Assembly: GCF_003325475.1 (NCBI RefSeq)
Contig: NZ_CP029495.1
Coordinates: 2,170,001 to 2,234,000 of the forward strand
Direction of reading: 5' to 3'
Origin: Chromobacterium phragmitis
Lineage (GTDB): Bacteria; Pseudomonadota; Gammaproteobacteria; Burkholderiales; Chromobacteriaceae
Length of the DNA: 64,000 nucleotides
Below, one piece after another: positions 7,811 to 16,260 of this stretch. The number at the start of each line of letters is the position of its first letter. The stretch's first letter is position 1. The notes beneath the pieces are model-generated. The model ran no database searches and was not told the DNA's origin. It worked only from the letters and a program-made list of their open reading frames with translations. The position numbers and the translations under genes are program-made.

Positions 7811-9313
7811 TCAAAATTGATCGCTGGCGCGGTATTCCATCAGCTGGAAATGCGGGGATTGCTGATGCAGCTTGGAAACACGGACCATTTGCTCGCCGCA
7901 GCCGTCGCGCAGCCTAAACTCGCGCAACTGGCTGAAGGGACGGCCCGGCAGCAACAGCAGCGCCGGCCTGTCCTGATCGGCGTTCAGGCACAGGCCGCGC
8001 TGAAAGCTGTCGCCGCTGTGGGTGATGCTGGGCATGGCCAGCACCGGACGCGGCGCCGGTCCCAGGATTTCCACGCCGCATTCCACTTCCTGGCCGCTGG
8101 GCTGCATCAGCACCCAGCGCACCGCGCACAGCTGGCTGTCGGCGGGATTGTCCGGCGGCGCCAGCAGCAGCGTTTCCCCAGCGCGCAGCGGTTGTTCGCG
8201 CGGCAAGCCGCGCAGCAGGTAGCCGGAGGCGCTCTGGTTGACGACGCTCATCAGAATGGGGGAGGGCGGCGGCCGCAGCCGGGCGCTGTCTTCGTCGTCA
8301 TCCGCGCCGGCGGGGCGCCAGCTGTCGCCGTTGACGCGGTGCCAGATGCCGGCGATGCCGGCGATCACTTCCGCCATCTGCTGGGCGTCTTCGCGGCCAT
8401 GCTTGCGGCGGCGCGGGTGCTGCCATTCCTCCAGCAGGCCGCCGAGCAGTTGGACTTCATTGTTCAGCACAGCCGATGCCGCGCCGTTGGCGGTTTTTCT
8501 CAGTTGCTCCAGGCTGCGGCGCATCGAGCCCAGCGCCGGCGCGAGTTCGAGCAGGTAGCGGGAGGAGGGCTCGGCGGAGGGTTTGAGCGGCAGGAAGCGC
8601 GGCGGAGCGTCGGTTTGCAAGTCCAGCACATAGCCCTGGCGGGGCTCGGCCAGTTGCGCGGCCGGCAGCAGCTCTACCTGGCGGGCGAGATCGTAGGCCA
8701 GTTGCCGGGTCAGTTGCTGATCTGCCGGAGACAGGCGGTTGGTGGCGGTCAGCCCAAGAAGCAGGATCTGGCGGTAGATGACGGCCAGCGCGTCGTCTCC
8801 GGCTTGCGCCTTGTCCAGCCAGCCGTTCTGCTCCGCCAGCGCGTACAGCTGGTGGCAGTCCAGCCAGAATCCGCCGGACAGCGGGCAATAGTTCTGCTGG
8901 CTGATGTTCAGATACTGGCGCGCCGCCATCATCGTGTAGAGCAATAACTCTACCTTGGGCTGTTCCCGCTCCAGCAAGGCGTGGCGCGCCAGCTTGTCGT
9001 TCAGCGTCTGCTTGAAGGCAAGGAACAGGTTGGCGAACAGTTTGACGCTGATGACGGCCAGCAGCCTGGTTTTGGGAGTGGCCAGCGCGTCGCCGTGAAG
9101 GCTCTCGTTCTCCAGCAACGGGTAGTAACGATCCAAGGCCTTCAGGTAGAGCTTGAGCAGCTTGTAGCGCTGCATCGGGTCCAGCGGCGTGCGGCCCAGG
9201 TGGTAGAGGCCCTGGCCCAGCAGCTTGCCGCACTCGGCCAGGTCGGTGTAGGGGAGGCGATCGAGCCAGGCGGCGACGCTGGCAGGCTGGGTGTCGACGA
9301 GTTGCGGGTCCAT
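7811..9313 (-). CDS. Hypothetical protein with PilZ-like C-terminal region
   Basis: A soluble protein of about 500 residues that I cannot name. The N-terminal two thirds are Leu/Gln-rich and look all-helical. The C-terminal part, from about residue 365, is beta-rich and resembles a PilZ domain: SASGYLLRG, LRAGETLLLAP, AVRWV, and ECGVEILG echo the D/NxSxxG and GxxI/V pattern, although the N-terminal RxxxR motif that binds cyclic di-GMP is not clear. The frame stays open further upstream into bioA; I chose ATG 9313, which follows AAGAAGGAT and avoids that overlap, although ATG 9343 is possible. It may sense or respond to cyclic di-GMP, which is inference only. Confidence 0.65.
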   Translation of the reverse strand: MDPQLVDTQPASVAAWLDRLPYTDLAECGKLLGQGLYHLGRTPLDPMQRYKLLKLYLKALDRYYPLLENESLHGDALATPKTRLLAVISVKLFANLFLAFKQTLNDKLARHALLEREQPKVELLLYTMMAARQYLNISQQNYCPLSGGFWLDCHQLYALAEQNGWLDKAQAGDDALAVIYRQILLLGLTATNRLSPADQQLTRQLAYDLARQVELLPAAQLAEPRQGYVLDLQTDAPPRFLPLKPSAEPSSRYLLELAPALGSMRRSLEQLRKTANGAASAVLNNEVQLLGGLLEEWQHPRRRKHGREDAQQMAEVIAGIAGIWHRVNGDSWRPAGADDDEDSARLRPPPSPILMSVVNQSASGYLLRGLPREQPLRAGETLLLAPPDNPADSQLCAVRWVLMQPSGQEVECGVEILGPAPRPVLAMPSITHSGDSFQRGLCLNADQDRPALLLLPGRPFSQLREFRLRDGCGEQMVRVSKLHQQSPHFQLMEYRASDQF

Positions 9314-9395
9314 ATCCTTCTTCGTCAAGACGGGCGGCGGCATCCCGTAAGTTTGGCCGGACGCGCCGCGGATGTCGGAGCCGGACCCGCGCGGA

Positions 9396-10742
9396 TCAGG
9401 GAAGCGCGGTCGGGTCGGCGGCGGCGCTCTCGCCTGCCTGCACCTCATCCAGCGCGGCGAAGGCGGCATTGGCCAGCCAGTCCATTTCTTCGTGATTCAG
9501 CGTGTACGGGGGCATGAAGTAGACCGTCTTCCCTATCGGCCGCAACAGGCACCCGCGTTTCAGCATGGCCGAAAAATAAGCCAATGCAAAGTCCGAACGC
9601 GTTGTATCCACGTCGAAGGCCCAGATCATGCCCCGGTGGCGGAAATGGCGGACATCGGCGCGCGCCGCGATGGGCGCCAGGCGCGCGTTGAACGCCTCGG
9701 CCTTGGCGCGGTTGGCCGCCAGCGCGTCTTCGTCTTCGAAGATGTCCAGCACCGCCAGCGCCGCCGCGCAGGCGAGCGCGTTGCCGGTATAGCTGTGCGA
9801 GTGCAGGAAGCCGCGCGCCACGTCGTCGTGGTAGAAGGCCTGGTAGATTTCATCCCGGGCCAGCACGCAGGACAATGGCAGGAATCCGCCGGTGATGCCC
9901 TTGGACAGGCACAGGAAGTCCGGGACGATGCCGGCTTGCTGATAGGCGAAGAAGCTGCCGGTTCGGCCGAAGCCGACCGCGATCTCGTCGGCGATCAGGT
10001 GGACCTGGTAGCGGTCGCACAGCCGGCGCAGCTCGGTCAGGTAAATGGGGTCGTGCATCGCCATGCCGGCCGCGCCCTGCACCAGCGGCTCCACGATCAC
10101 GGCGGCGATTTCGCCGCCATGCTTGGCCAGCAGGTTTTCCAGCGAGCGCGCGGCGCGCAGCGCGACGTCGGCGGCAGTCTCGCCCGGCGCGGCCTGTCTG
10201 GCGTCCGGCGATGGGGCGCGCAGGCCGGGCTTGAGCAAGTCGGCGTAGGTGGACGAGAACAGCGGCACGTCGGTCACCGCCAGCGCGCCCACGGTTTCGC
10301 CGTGGTAGCTGTTCTCCAGGCTGACGAAGCGGATCTTGCCGGGCTGGCCGCTGTTCTTCCAGTAGTGGAAGCTCATTTTCAGCGCGATCTCGGTCGCGCT
10401 GGCGCCGTCTGATCCATAGAAGGCATGGCCAAGGCCGGACAGCGCGGCGAGGCGCTCGGACAACTCCACCACCGGACGATGGGTGAAGCCGGCCAGCATC
10501 ACGTGCTCCAGTTGGTCCAACTGGTCCCGAATCGCCTGCTTGATGCGAGGATGGCCGTGGCCGAACAGATTGACCCACCAGGAGCTGACGCCGTCCAGAT
10601 AGCGCTTGCCGTCGAAGTCGGTCAGCCAGACGCCGTTCGCGCTGGCGATGGGCACGATGGGCAGGCGTTCGTGGCGCTTCATCTGGGTGCAGGGATGCCA
10701 TACGGCGTTGAAACTGCGCTCCAGCCAGGCTTGGTTGCTCAT
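9396..10742 (-). CDS. bioA: Adenosylmethionine-8-amino-7-oxononanoate aminotransferase
   Basis: A PLP enzyme of biotin synthesis that transfers the amino group of S-adenosylmethionine to KAPA, giving DAPA. The 448 residues show the BioA-specific start WHPCTQM, then SSWWVNLFGHGHP, the substrate region SYHGETVGA, the cofactor aspartate in LIADEIAVGFGRTG, and the PLP lysine in CLSKGITGG near residue 281. Length is normal. No other bio genes adjoin it. The 3' end lies 82 nt before the PilZ-like gene on the same strand, so co-transcription is possible. Confidence 0.95.
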   Translation of the reverse strand: MSNQAWLERSFNAVWHPCTQMKRHERLPIVPIASANGVWLTDFDGKRYLDGVSSWWVNLFGHGHPRIKQAIRDQLDQLEHVMLAGFTHRPVVELSERLAALSGLGHAFYGSDGASATEIALKMSFHYWKNSGQPGKIRFVSLENSYHGETVGALAVTDVPLFSSTYADLLKPGLRAPSPDARQAAPGETAADVALRAARSLENLLAKHGGEIAAVIVEPLVQGAAGMAMHDPIYLTELRRLCDRYQVHLIADEIAVGFGRTGSFFAYQQAGIVPDFLCLSKGITGGFLPLSCVLARDEIYQAFYHDDVARGFLHSHSYTGNALACAAALAVLDIFEDEDALAANRAKAEAFNARLAPIAARADVRHFRHRGMIWAFDVDTTRSDFALAYFSAMLKRGCLLRPIGKTVYFMPPYTLNHEEMDWLANAAFAALDEVQAGESAAADPTALP

Positions 10743-10883
10743 GCGGCGGCTCCGGTGTGGGGTGGGAGTGCGATGCTAGCACAGTCCGAACGGGCAGTCG
10801 GGGGTGACGAAAAACGGCAGTTTCTGACCTATGTTGACAAGGCCGTGCCCGCGCGGCGGCTGGGAATGCGCGCCGCGCGCGGG

Positions 10884-10899
10884 TGGCATGCTTCGTGCT
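10884..10899 (+). promoter_or_regulatory. Predicted sigma-54 promoter of the pilin gene
   Basis: TGGCATG-N4-GTGCT matches the sigma-54 consensus TGGCAYG-N4-TTGCW at all but one defined base. The -24 GG and -12 GC are correctly separated by 10 nt. Transcription would begin near 10910, leaving a leader of about 105 nt before the pilin ATG. Pilin genes in several proteobacteria are known to use RpoN with PilR. The rest of the bioA-pilin gap (10743-11015) shows nothing else I can name. Confidence 0.6.
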
Positions 10900-11015
10900 G
10901 GACGGCTATGCACAATATGACGGGACAAACCCGCATTTTCTTTGAAGATGAGACGGAGGGCGCGGCAACGCGATGCTTTCCGCTTTGGCTAGGCTTGGCT
11001 AACTGGGAGTTCAAC

Positions 11016-11507
11016 ATGAAGAAACAACGCATGCAGCAAGGCTTCACCCTGATCGAGCTGATGATCGTGGTGGCCATCGTCGGCATTCTGGCCGCGATCG
11101 CGATTCCTGCGTATCAGGATTACACCAAGCGGGCGCGGGTGTCGGAGGGGCTGTCGCTGGCCTCCGCCGCGCAAACGGCGATTGCGGAATACTATTCGTC
11201 GCAAGGAGCGTTTTATTCCAGCGGTAGCGCGCCTTTCAATACCGGTTATGGTTTGGCGGCGGCTACCAGCATCACCGGCTCGTCTGTTTCCCAGGTTGCC
11301 GTTCAGGCGAATGGCGTCATTCAGGTAACCTTCAATAACACGGTTTCCAATGGCTCGATTATCGAACTGGTGCCGGTGGTGGGCACCGGGTCTGTCACCT
11401 GGGTCTGCACCTATACCGGCAGTTCGGCTGCCGCTTCGAATGCGATAGCCATCAATAGCGCCAATCAGCTTTCTAGCGGCTGGGTGCCGTCCACTTGCCG
11501 CATTTGA
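11016..11507 (+). CDS. pilA: Type IV major-pilin-like prepilin (PilA/PilE family)
   Basis: A 163-residue type IV prepilin. A 9-residue positively charged leader ends in Gly9, and the mature protein begins FTLIELMIVVAIVGILAA, with Glu at mature position 5 for prepilin peptidase and N-methylation. The long hydrophobic alpha-1 helix continues into a soluble domain rich in Ser, Thr, Ala and Gly. Cys131 and Cys161 bracket a 29-residue D-region loop, as in major pilins. The preceding spacer has a sigma-54-type promoter, and two PglL-like glycosyltransferase genes follow, suggesting that the Ser-rich pilin is O-glycosylated. It could be a minor pilin; no assembly genes are nearby. Confidence 0.88.
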   Translation: MKKQRMQQGFTLIELMIVVAIVGILAAIAIPAYQDYTKRARVSEGLSLASAAQTAIAEYYSSQGAFYSSGSAPFNTGYGLAAATSITGSSVSQVAVQANGVIQVTFNNTVSNGSIIELVPVVGTGSVTWVCTYTGSSAAASNAIAINSANQLSSGWVPSTCRI

Positions 11508-11526
11508 TCTGAGTGGACTTCATTTC

Positions 11527-11550
11527 AAGAGGCGCGGGTGCGCCTCTTTT
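11527..11550 (+). terminator. Intrinsic terminator after the pilin gene
   Basis: AGAGGCGC-GGGT-GCGCCTCT followed by TTTT. It lies only 11 nt before the ATG of the first PglL-like gene, so expression of that gene depends on read-through or on a promoter not apparent here. Confidence 0.75.
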
Positions 11551-11561
11551 GGTTTGCTCTC

Positions 11562-13382
11562 ATGAATAATAAAACGGCGATTCTGTTTTTTGCGGGGCTT
11601 TTTGTCATCCCGTTTCTCAATGCGGCGCGCCTCAGCCCATTGCAGGATTGGTGGACGAACGCGTTGGTTTTACTGACCGTTGGAGGCGCGGCTGTCTGGG
11701 TCTTCAGGAAAAGGGCATCGGAGCTGGAGATTCCGTGGATTAATGCATTCTTGCTGGTTTTTCTCTTGTACGTCATCTTTTCTGGCGTGATCCATGGCAG
11801 CTACACGGTGACGCTGCAGATGGCCGGCGTCATGTTGACGCTGCTGCTGTTGTGCCAGTCGGCGCAAGGCTTGAAAGGGCGGCATGGCGTATTGGCTTTG
11901 TTGGCCTGGTCGTTGCTGCTTGGCGGGGGCGCGCAAGCGGCGTTCGGCCTCTTGCAAGTGACAGGGCTGGCTTATCATTTCGACGGGTGGGTGGTATTCC
12001 AGTCCAAAGGTCCATCCAGCTCGGTGATCGGCAATATCGGCCAGCGCAATCAGTATGCCAACTATTTGACCTTGAGCATGCTGGCTGCCTGCTATCTGTG
12101 GGGGGAGAGGCGCCTCCGGGGAGGCGCCGCTTTTGCGGCATTGACCGTGTTCAGCCTGCTGATCGCATGGTCCGGCGCCCGGCTGCCCTTGGCCTATGGT
12201 CTGGGGCTGGCTTGCCTGGCCTGGTATTGGCATCGACGGGCCCGGCAAAATGAGGCCGTAAGCCGCATGGCCGCCGCGATGGCGTTGTCGGTGACGATGC
12301 TGGCATTTTGCCAGGTATTCGCGCACCCATTGGTGGGGTGGCTGCAGGCCGTAGGCCTGGACGCCAATATCCAAAGCGGCGCAGACCGAATCCTGGATGC
12401 CGGTTTGGGGGCCAGGCGCCGCGTCGAGTGGGCCAAGGCCTGGCTCATGTTGAAAGACCATCCGCTTCTGGGTTGCGGCTTGGGAGGCTATGCATACCAG
12501 TCCGCATGGCTGGAAGCATTTGGCGGGTTCCCGAAGATTGCGGAAAACACCTTGTTTACGCATAGCCATAATCTGATTTTCCAGCTGCTGGCCGAGACCG
12601 GCGTCGTCGGCAGCCTCATCATCCTGTCTGGCTTGGTTTTTTGCCTGCTGCCATATTTTTATCGCGGCGCGCAAAACTCGGGCAATCTGTTCCTGATAGG
12701 CGCGGCTTTTGTCATCCTTTGCCATAGCCAGTTCGAGTTTCCACTATGGTATCTGCCTTTTCTCGCCTTGCTGGCCTTGGTTTGCGCGCTGTCTCCCAGG
12801 AGGGGCTTTTCCGCCAGGCTGGATACGGCCTTGCTGCAATGGAGCGGGGTGGCGGCTGGCGCCTGCCTGATGCTGTATGTCTTGTCGGGCGCATGGGTGT
12901 TCTGGACGCTGACGCAATATAACCATCCTACGGCGGATGTGAAAACCAATCAGGAGCGCGTGGCGCGCTTGCAGAACATCGCGCTTTTGCCATGGTGGCA
13001 GGATGCGGCGAATCTGGTGCTCATTAACTATGTGGAGCCCTCCAGATCGTATTCCGATGCCAAGCTCCCCTATTTTGAGCAACTGGCCAGATTTCAACCG
13101 TATTCCGCCGTGCTATTCAAGCTTGCCATGCAGCAGGCGCTCGCCGGGGAGCAAGAAAAAGCCAGGGTCTCCATGGCCATGGCGATTGCCAACTACCCTG
13201 GCGAGGTGCTGCGCTTCGTCTATTTTCTGCGAGCGGCGAATGATCCGGCGCTGGAAGGGCTGATTCGGATGACGCAAGCGGCGGCCAGGGCGTATGCGTT
13301 GCATGGCGTAGATACCGAGGAGGGGCGCGTGGCGGCGGTGATGGTGGTTTCCGCGCCGGTGACGCGAGGCCCGCTATTCTGA
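11562..13382 (+). CDS. PglL-like O-oligosaccharyltransferase (first paralogue)
   Basis: A 606-residue multi-spanning membrane protein with the architecture of PglL/PilO O-oligosaccharyltransferases and Wzy_C ligases. About twelve hydrophobic segments are followed by a soluble C-terminal tail with helical, TPR-like pairs. The hallmark THSHNLIFQLLAETG near residues 333-347 includes the conserved His-Asn pair (His336), the counterpart of the essential PglL histidine. IGNIGQRNQYANYL and HSQFEFPLWYLPF are further family motifs. These enzymes transfer lipid-linked glycans to Ser/Thr of pilin in the periplasm. An in-frame GTG at 11538 lies inside the pilin terminator, so I use ATG 11562; its SD is weak. 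Base composition is visibly less GC-rich than the next paralogue. Confidence 0.85.
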   Translation: MNNKTAILFFAGLFVIPFLNAARLSPLQDWWTNALVLLTVGGAAVWVFRKRASELEIPWINAFLLVFLLYVIFSGVIHGSYTVTLQMAGVMLTLLLLCQSAQGLKGRHGVLALLAWSLLLGGGAQAAFGLLQVTGLAYHFDGWVVFQSKGPSSSVIGNIGQRNQYANYLTLSMLAACYLWGERRLRGGAAFAALTVFSLLIAWSGARLPLAYGLGLACLAWYWHRRARQNEAVSRMAAAMALSVTMLAFCQVFAHPLVGWLQAVGLDANIQSGADRILDAGLGARRRVEWAKAWLMLKDHPLLGCGLGGYAYQSAWLEAFGGFPKIAENTLFTHSHNLIFQLLAETGVVGSLIILSGLVFCLLPYFYRGAQNSGNLFLIGAAFVILCHSQFEFPLWYLPFLALLALVCALSPRRGFSARLDTALLQWSGVAAGACLMLYVLSGAWVFWTLTQYNHPTADVKTNQERVARLQNIALLPWWQDAANLVLINYVEPSRSYSDAKLPYFEQLARFQPYSAVLFKLAMQQALAGEQEKARVSMAMAIANYPGEVLRFVYFLRAANDPALEGLIRMTQAAARAYALHGVDTEEGRVAAVMVVSAPVTRGPLF

Positions 13383-13474
13383 ATGATTGTAACGCTTGGA
13401 CACACTTGGCCGGTTTTTTGCGGTTGCCGCATACGGTATCCTGTCGGTCTCGTTGTCTTAGACATCCCGTCCAC

Positions 13475-15259
13475 ATGAATTTTCAGAAGATTTCCGAGCG
13501 CTTGGCGTTGTTGGCTTTGTGCCTGATCGCCATTGTGCCCTTCGCCTCGCGCGTCCATTTCGTTCCCCTGCCTCAGTGGTTCGGCGAGATCAATGTGATC
13601 TGGCTGCTGCTGGCCGCCTGCGTATTTTTGTTGCCCGGCCTGAGGCTATTGGATGGCATGCCGCGGGCGGGATGGTGGTGCCTGCTGTTGGCCGGCGCCT
13701 GGGCGGCGCAACCGCAGTTCGTTCAGCTGCTGTTTCCCGGGATGAGCTATGTCACCGCGCTGGCCTGGCTGTCCTCAGCCCTGCTGGCCTCGGTCGTGGT
13801 TTCGCTGCGCGGCGCCTTCGGCGACCGCGAGTTCGCAGTGTGGCTGGCGCGAGCGATCATCGTCGGCGGGCTGGTGCAGTCGCTGATCGGCACCGCTCAG
13901 CTGACCGGCCTGGCGCCGATGCTGGGCCTGTTCTACGATGGCTCCCACCCCACCAGCAACATCTTCGGCCATATCGGCCAGCGCAACCAATACGCTCATT
14001 ATCTGATGTGGTCGGTAGTGTCCGGCGTTTACCTGTTCGCGGTGAGCCGACTGGGCAAGGGTTGGCTGATCGCGCTGGTGTTGTGGATGGCGCTGATGCT
14101 GGGTTGGGCGGGTTCGCGCACGATTCTGCTCTACCTGGTGGCGCTGTCCGCGCTGGCCGGCCTGTGGCACTGGCGCAGCCGCGACGAGGCTTCCCGCCGG
14201 ATGATGCTGGCGATGTGGTCCGCCTCGGGCGCCATCCTGGCCGCGCAGTTCGCGCTGCCGCTGTTCAACCACCTGATTTCGCTGTTGACCCACGCCGACG
14301 TCGAGAACGCGTCCGGCGTGGCGCGGCTGGCCGCCAACGGCGACGACATGGGCGCGCGCCGTTTCGCCGAAATGCACAAGGCCTGGCTGACCTTCCAGGC
14401 GCATCCGCTGTGGGGCGTGGGCTGGTCGCAGTACGCGGCGGAGAGCGTGCGCCTGCAGCCGCTGCCGCAATTCGCCGCCGCGGGCTACAACAGCGGGTTG
14501 TTCACCAACGCCCATAATCTGCTGATGCAGTTGCTGGCCGAGATGGGCGGCGTGGTCACCGCGCTGGTGGTCATCGGCTTCGCCTGGGCGGTGCTGCCCT
14601 TCTTCCGCCGCCAAGCCGAGCCGGAGGGCGTGCTGGCCCTGGGTTGCCTGGCGGTGACGCTGACCCACAGCATGCTGGAGTATCCGTTGTGGTACTACTA
14701 TTTTCTGGCGATGCTGGTGGTGTTCATGGCGATGGCTCCGCGTGACGGACGCCTGCTGGCCTGGCCGTTGCGTCTGCCGCTGCTGGCGGCGCTGTGCTGG
14801 GTGGGCTGGCTGTCGATCAGCACCTCGTCGATGTTCTGGGAGCTGGTCAATCTATACACGCCGACCGGCAACGCGCAAAAGGACGCCAAGCGCGCCGAGC
14901 GGCTGATCGAGATCGTGGAGACCAAGCCCTTGTTCGCCTATCACGCGCTGTATACGGTGGATGATTACCTGCCGGTGAACCGGGACAATCTGAAGCAGAA
15001 GCTGGCGCTGGAAAACCGCCTGACCGAATTCCGCCCCTATCCGGACGTGATGCTCAAGCGTGCGCAGCTGGAAATCCTGGCCGGAGAGCGCGCCAAGGCA
15101 GAGGCGACGCTGCGCACCACGCTGGCGTCCTTTCCCACCTATGCCGGGCAGTTCCTGGAGACGCTGGGCGAACAGGATCCTGCCTGGGAGCCGTTGCGCG
15201 CGATCTGCCGCGAAGCCTACGACAAGCTGCCGGCCAAGTTCCAGACCTTGCCGGAGTGA
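13475..15259 (+). CDS. PglL-like O-oligosaccharyltransferase (second paralogue)
   Basis: A 594-residue polytopic membrane protein, paralogous to the preceding one and colinear with it along its length. Shared motifs are FGHIGQRNQYAHYL, TNAHNLLMQLLAEMG (conserved His near residue 347) and HSMLEYPLWYYYF. It ends in a similar soluble helical tail. The role is transfer of undecaprenyl-linked oligosaccharide to pilin or other periplasmic proteins, or O-antigen ligation in the related WaaL group. ATG 13475 is chosen because the frame upstream is Arg-rich and unlike a signal anchor. The gene is separated from its paralogue by 92 nt and may have its own promoter. Confidence 0.87.
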   Translation: MNFQKISERLALLALCLIAIVPFASRVHFVPLPQWFGEINVIWLLLAACVFLLPGLRLLDGMPRAGWWCLLLAGAWAAQPQFVQLLFPGMSYVTALAWLSSALLASVVVSLRGAFGDREFAVWLARAIIVGGLVQSLIGTAQLTGLAPMLGLFYDGSHPTSNIFGHIGQRNQYAHYLMWSVVSGVYLFAVSRLGKGWLIALVLWMALMLGWAGSRTILLYLVALSALAGLWHWRSRDEASRRMMLAMWSASGAILAAQFALPLFNHLISLLTHADVENASGVARLAANGDDMGARRFAEMHKAWLTFQAHPLWGVGWSQYAAESVRLQPLPQFAAAGYNSGLFTNAHNLLMQLLAEMGGVVTALVVIGFAWAVLPFFRRQAEPEGVLALGCLAVTLTHSMLEYPLWYYYFLAMLVVFMAMAPRDGRLLAWPLRLPLLAALCWVGWLSISTSSMFWELVNLYTPTGNAQKDAKRAERLIEIVETKPLFAYHALYTVDDYLPVNRDNLKQKLALENRLTEFRPYPDVMLKRAQLEILAGERAKAEATLRTTLASFPTYAGQFLETLGEQDPAWEPLRAICREAYDKLPAKFQTLPE

Positions 15260-15290
15260 CAGGCGCCTCTCCGCCTTGCGGCGGGCAACA

Positions 15291-15319
15291 AAAAAGCCAG
15301 CTCGACGAGCTGGCTTTTT
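15291..15319. terminator. Bidirectional intrinsic terminator
   Basis: AAAAAGCCAGCTC pairs with GAGCTGGCTTTTT around a 3-nt loop. It lies between the convergent second PglL-like gene and rpoH. Confidence 0.88.
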
Positions 15320-15338
15320 CTTTGGCGGGCTACGGCGC

Positions 15339-16202
15339 TTATTGATCCAGCACCACGCCTTCGCTGAGCGCGGCTTTCATCTTGCCCAGCGCCTTGGCTT
15401 CGATCTGGCGGATGCGTTCGGCGGAGACGCCGAACTCGGCGGCCAACTCGTGCAGCGTGGCGCCGCTGTCGTCGGCCAGCCAGCGCGCTTCCACGATGCG
15501 GCGGCTGCGCGCGTCCAGCGTGGACAGCGCGTATTCCAGGCCTTCCGACTGCAGATGGTCGAAGGCGCGGCGTTCCAGCGCGCGGGTCGGCTCGCTGTGG
15601 CTGTCGGCCAGCCAATCGATCGGCGCGTAGCTGTCCTCATCGTCGTTGTCGGCCAGCAGCGACACATCCTGGCCGGTCATGCGAATCTCCATCTCGCGGA
15701 CTTCCTCGGGCTTGACGCCCAGGTCTTCGGCGATGCTTTTGGCTTCCTGCTCGGACAGTGCGGAGAAGCCGCTCTTCATGCTGCGCAGGTTGAAGAACAG
15801 CTTGCGCTGTGGCTTGGTGGTGGCGATGCGCACCAAACGCCAGTTGCGCAGGATGAATTCGTGGATCTCGGCCTTGATCCAGTGGATGGCGAACGAGAAC
15901 AGGCGCACGCCGCGGCCCGGCTCGAAGCGCTTCACGGCCTTCATCAGGCCGATATTGCCCTCCTGGATCAGATCGGCCTGCTGCAGGCCGTAGCCGGCGT
16001 AGCCGCGCGAGACGGACACCACCACGCGCAGGTGCGACAGCACCATCTGCCGCGCCGCTTCCAGGTCGTTTTCCTGCTGGAAACGGGTCGCGAGCTCGGT
16101 TTCCTGTTCCGGCGTCAGCATGGGAATGCTGTTCACGGCCTGGATGTACTGCTCCAGGCTGCCGCTGGTCGACGGGACCGGAAGGGCAAATGTTGTGTTC
16201 AT
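15339..16202 (-). CDS. rpoH: Heat-shock sigma factor sigma-32
   Basis: A 287-residue group 3 sigma factor that directs RNA polymerase to heat-shock promoters. Region 2 is well conserved (YGLQQADLIQEGNIGLMKA, then RLFSFAIHWIKAEIHEFI). The RpoH box, where DnaK/FtsH control acts in E. coli, reads QRKLFFNLR. Region 4 ends with a helix-turn-helix (TLHELAAEFGVSAERIRQIE). ATG 16202 has AAGGAGG 11 nt upstream. The leader contains a CIRCE operator, so the HrcA repressor probably controls the sigma factor. The gene stands alone downstream of ftsEX. Confidence 0.96.
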   Translation of the reverse strand: MNTTFALPVPSTSGSLEQYIQAVNSIPMLTPEQETELATRFQQENDLEAARQMVLSHLRVVVSVSRGYAGYGLQQADLIQEGNIGLMKAVKRFEPGRGVRLFSFAIHWIKAEIHEFILRNWRLVRIATTKPQRKLFFNLRSMKSGFSALSEQEAKSIAEDLGVKPEEVREMEIRMTGQDVSLLADNDDEDSYAPIDWLADSHSEPTRALERRAFDHLQSEGLEYALSTLDARSRRIVEARWLADDSGATLHELAAEFGVSAERIRQIEAKALGKMKAALSEGVVLDQ

Positions 16203-16233
16203 TGCGATGGCTACCTCCTTGGGTAGTGCTATG

Positions 16234-16260
16234 TTAGCACTCGTGTATGGAGAGTGCTAG
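16234..16260 (-). promoter_or_regulatory. CIRCE operator (HrcA site) upstream of rpoH, with an extra half-site
   Basis: TTAGCACTC-N9-GAGTGCTAG matches the CIRCE consensus (TTAGCACTC-N9-GAGTGCTAA) at 17 of 18 bases. On the - strand it ends 31 nt before the rpoH ATG. A third half-site, AGTGCTA at 16225-16231, forms another inverted repeat with the near arm (3-nt spacer), which would also make a short RNA hairpin just before the SD. HrcA binding here should repress rpoH. Confidence 0.85.

Noticed and set aside
9314..9469. Upstream extension of the PilZ-like protein to position 9469
   Set aside because: It would overlap the bioA 3' end by 74 nt, its translation is Arg/Pro-rich and unlike the rest, and a better start with a purine-rich SD exists at 9313.
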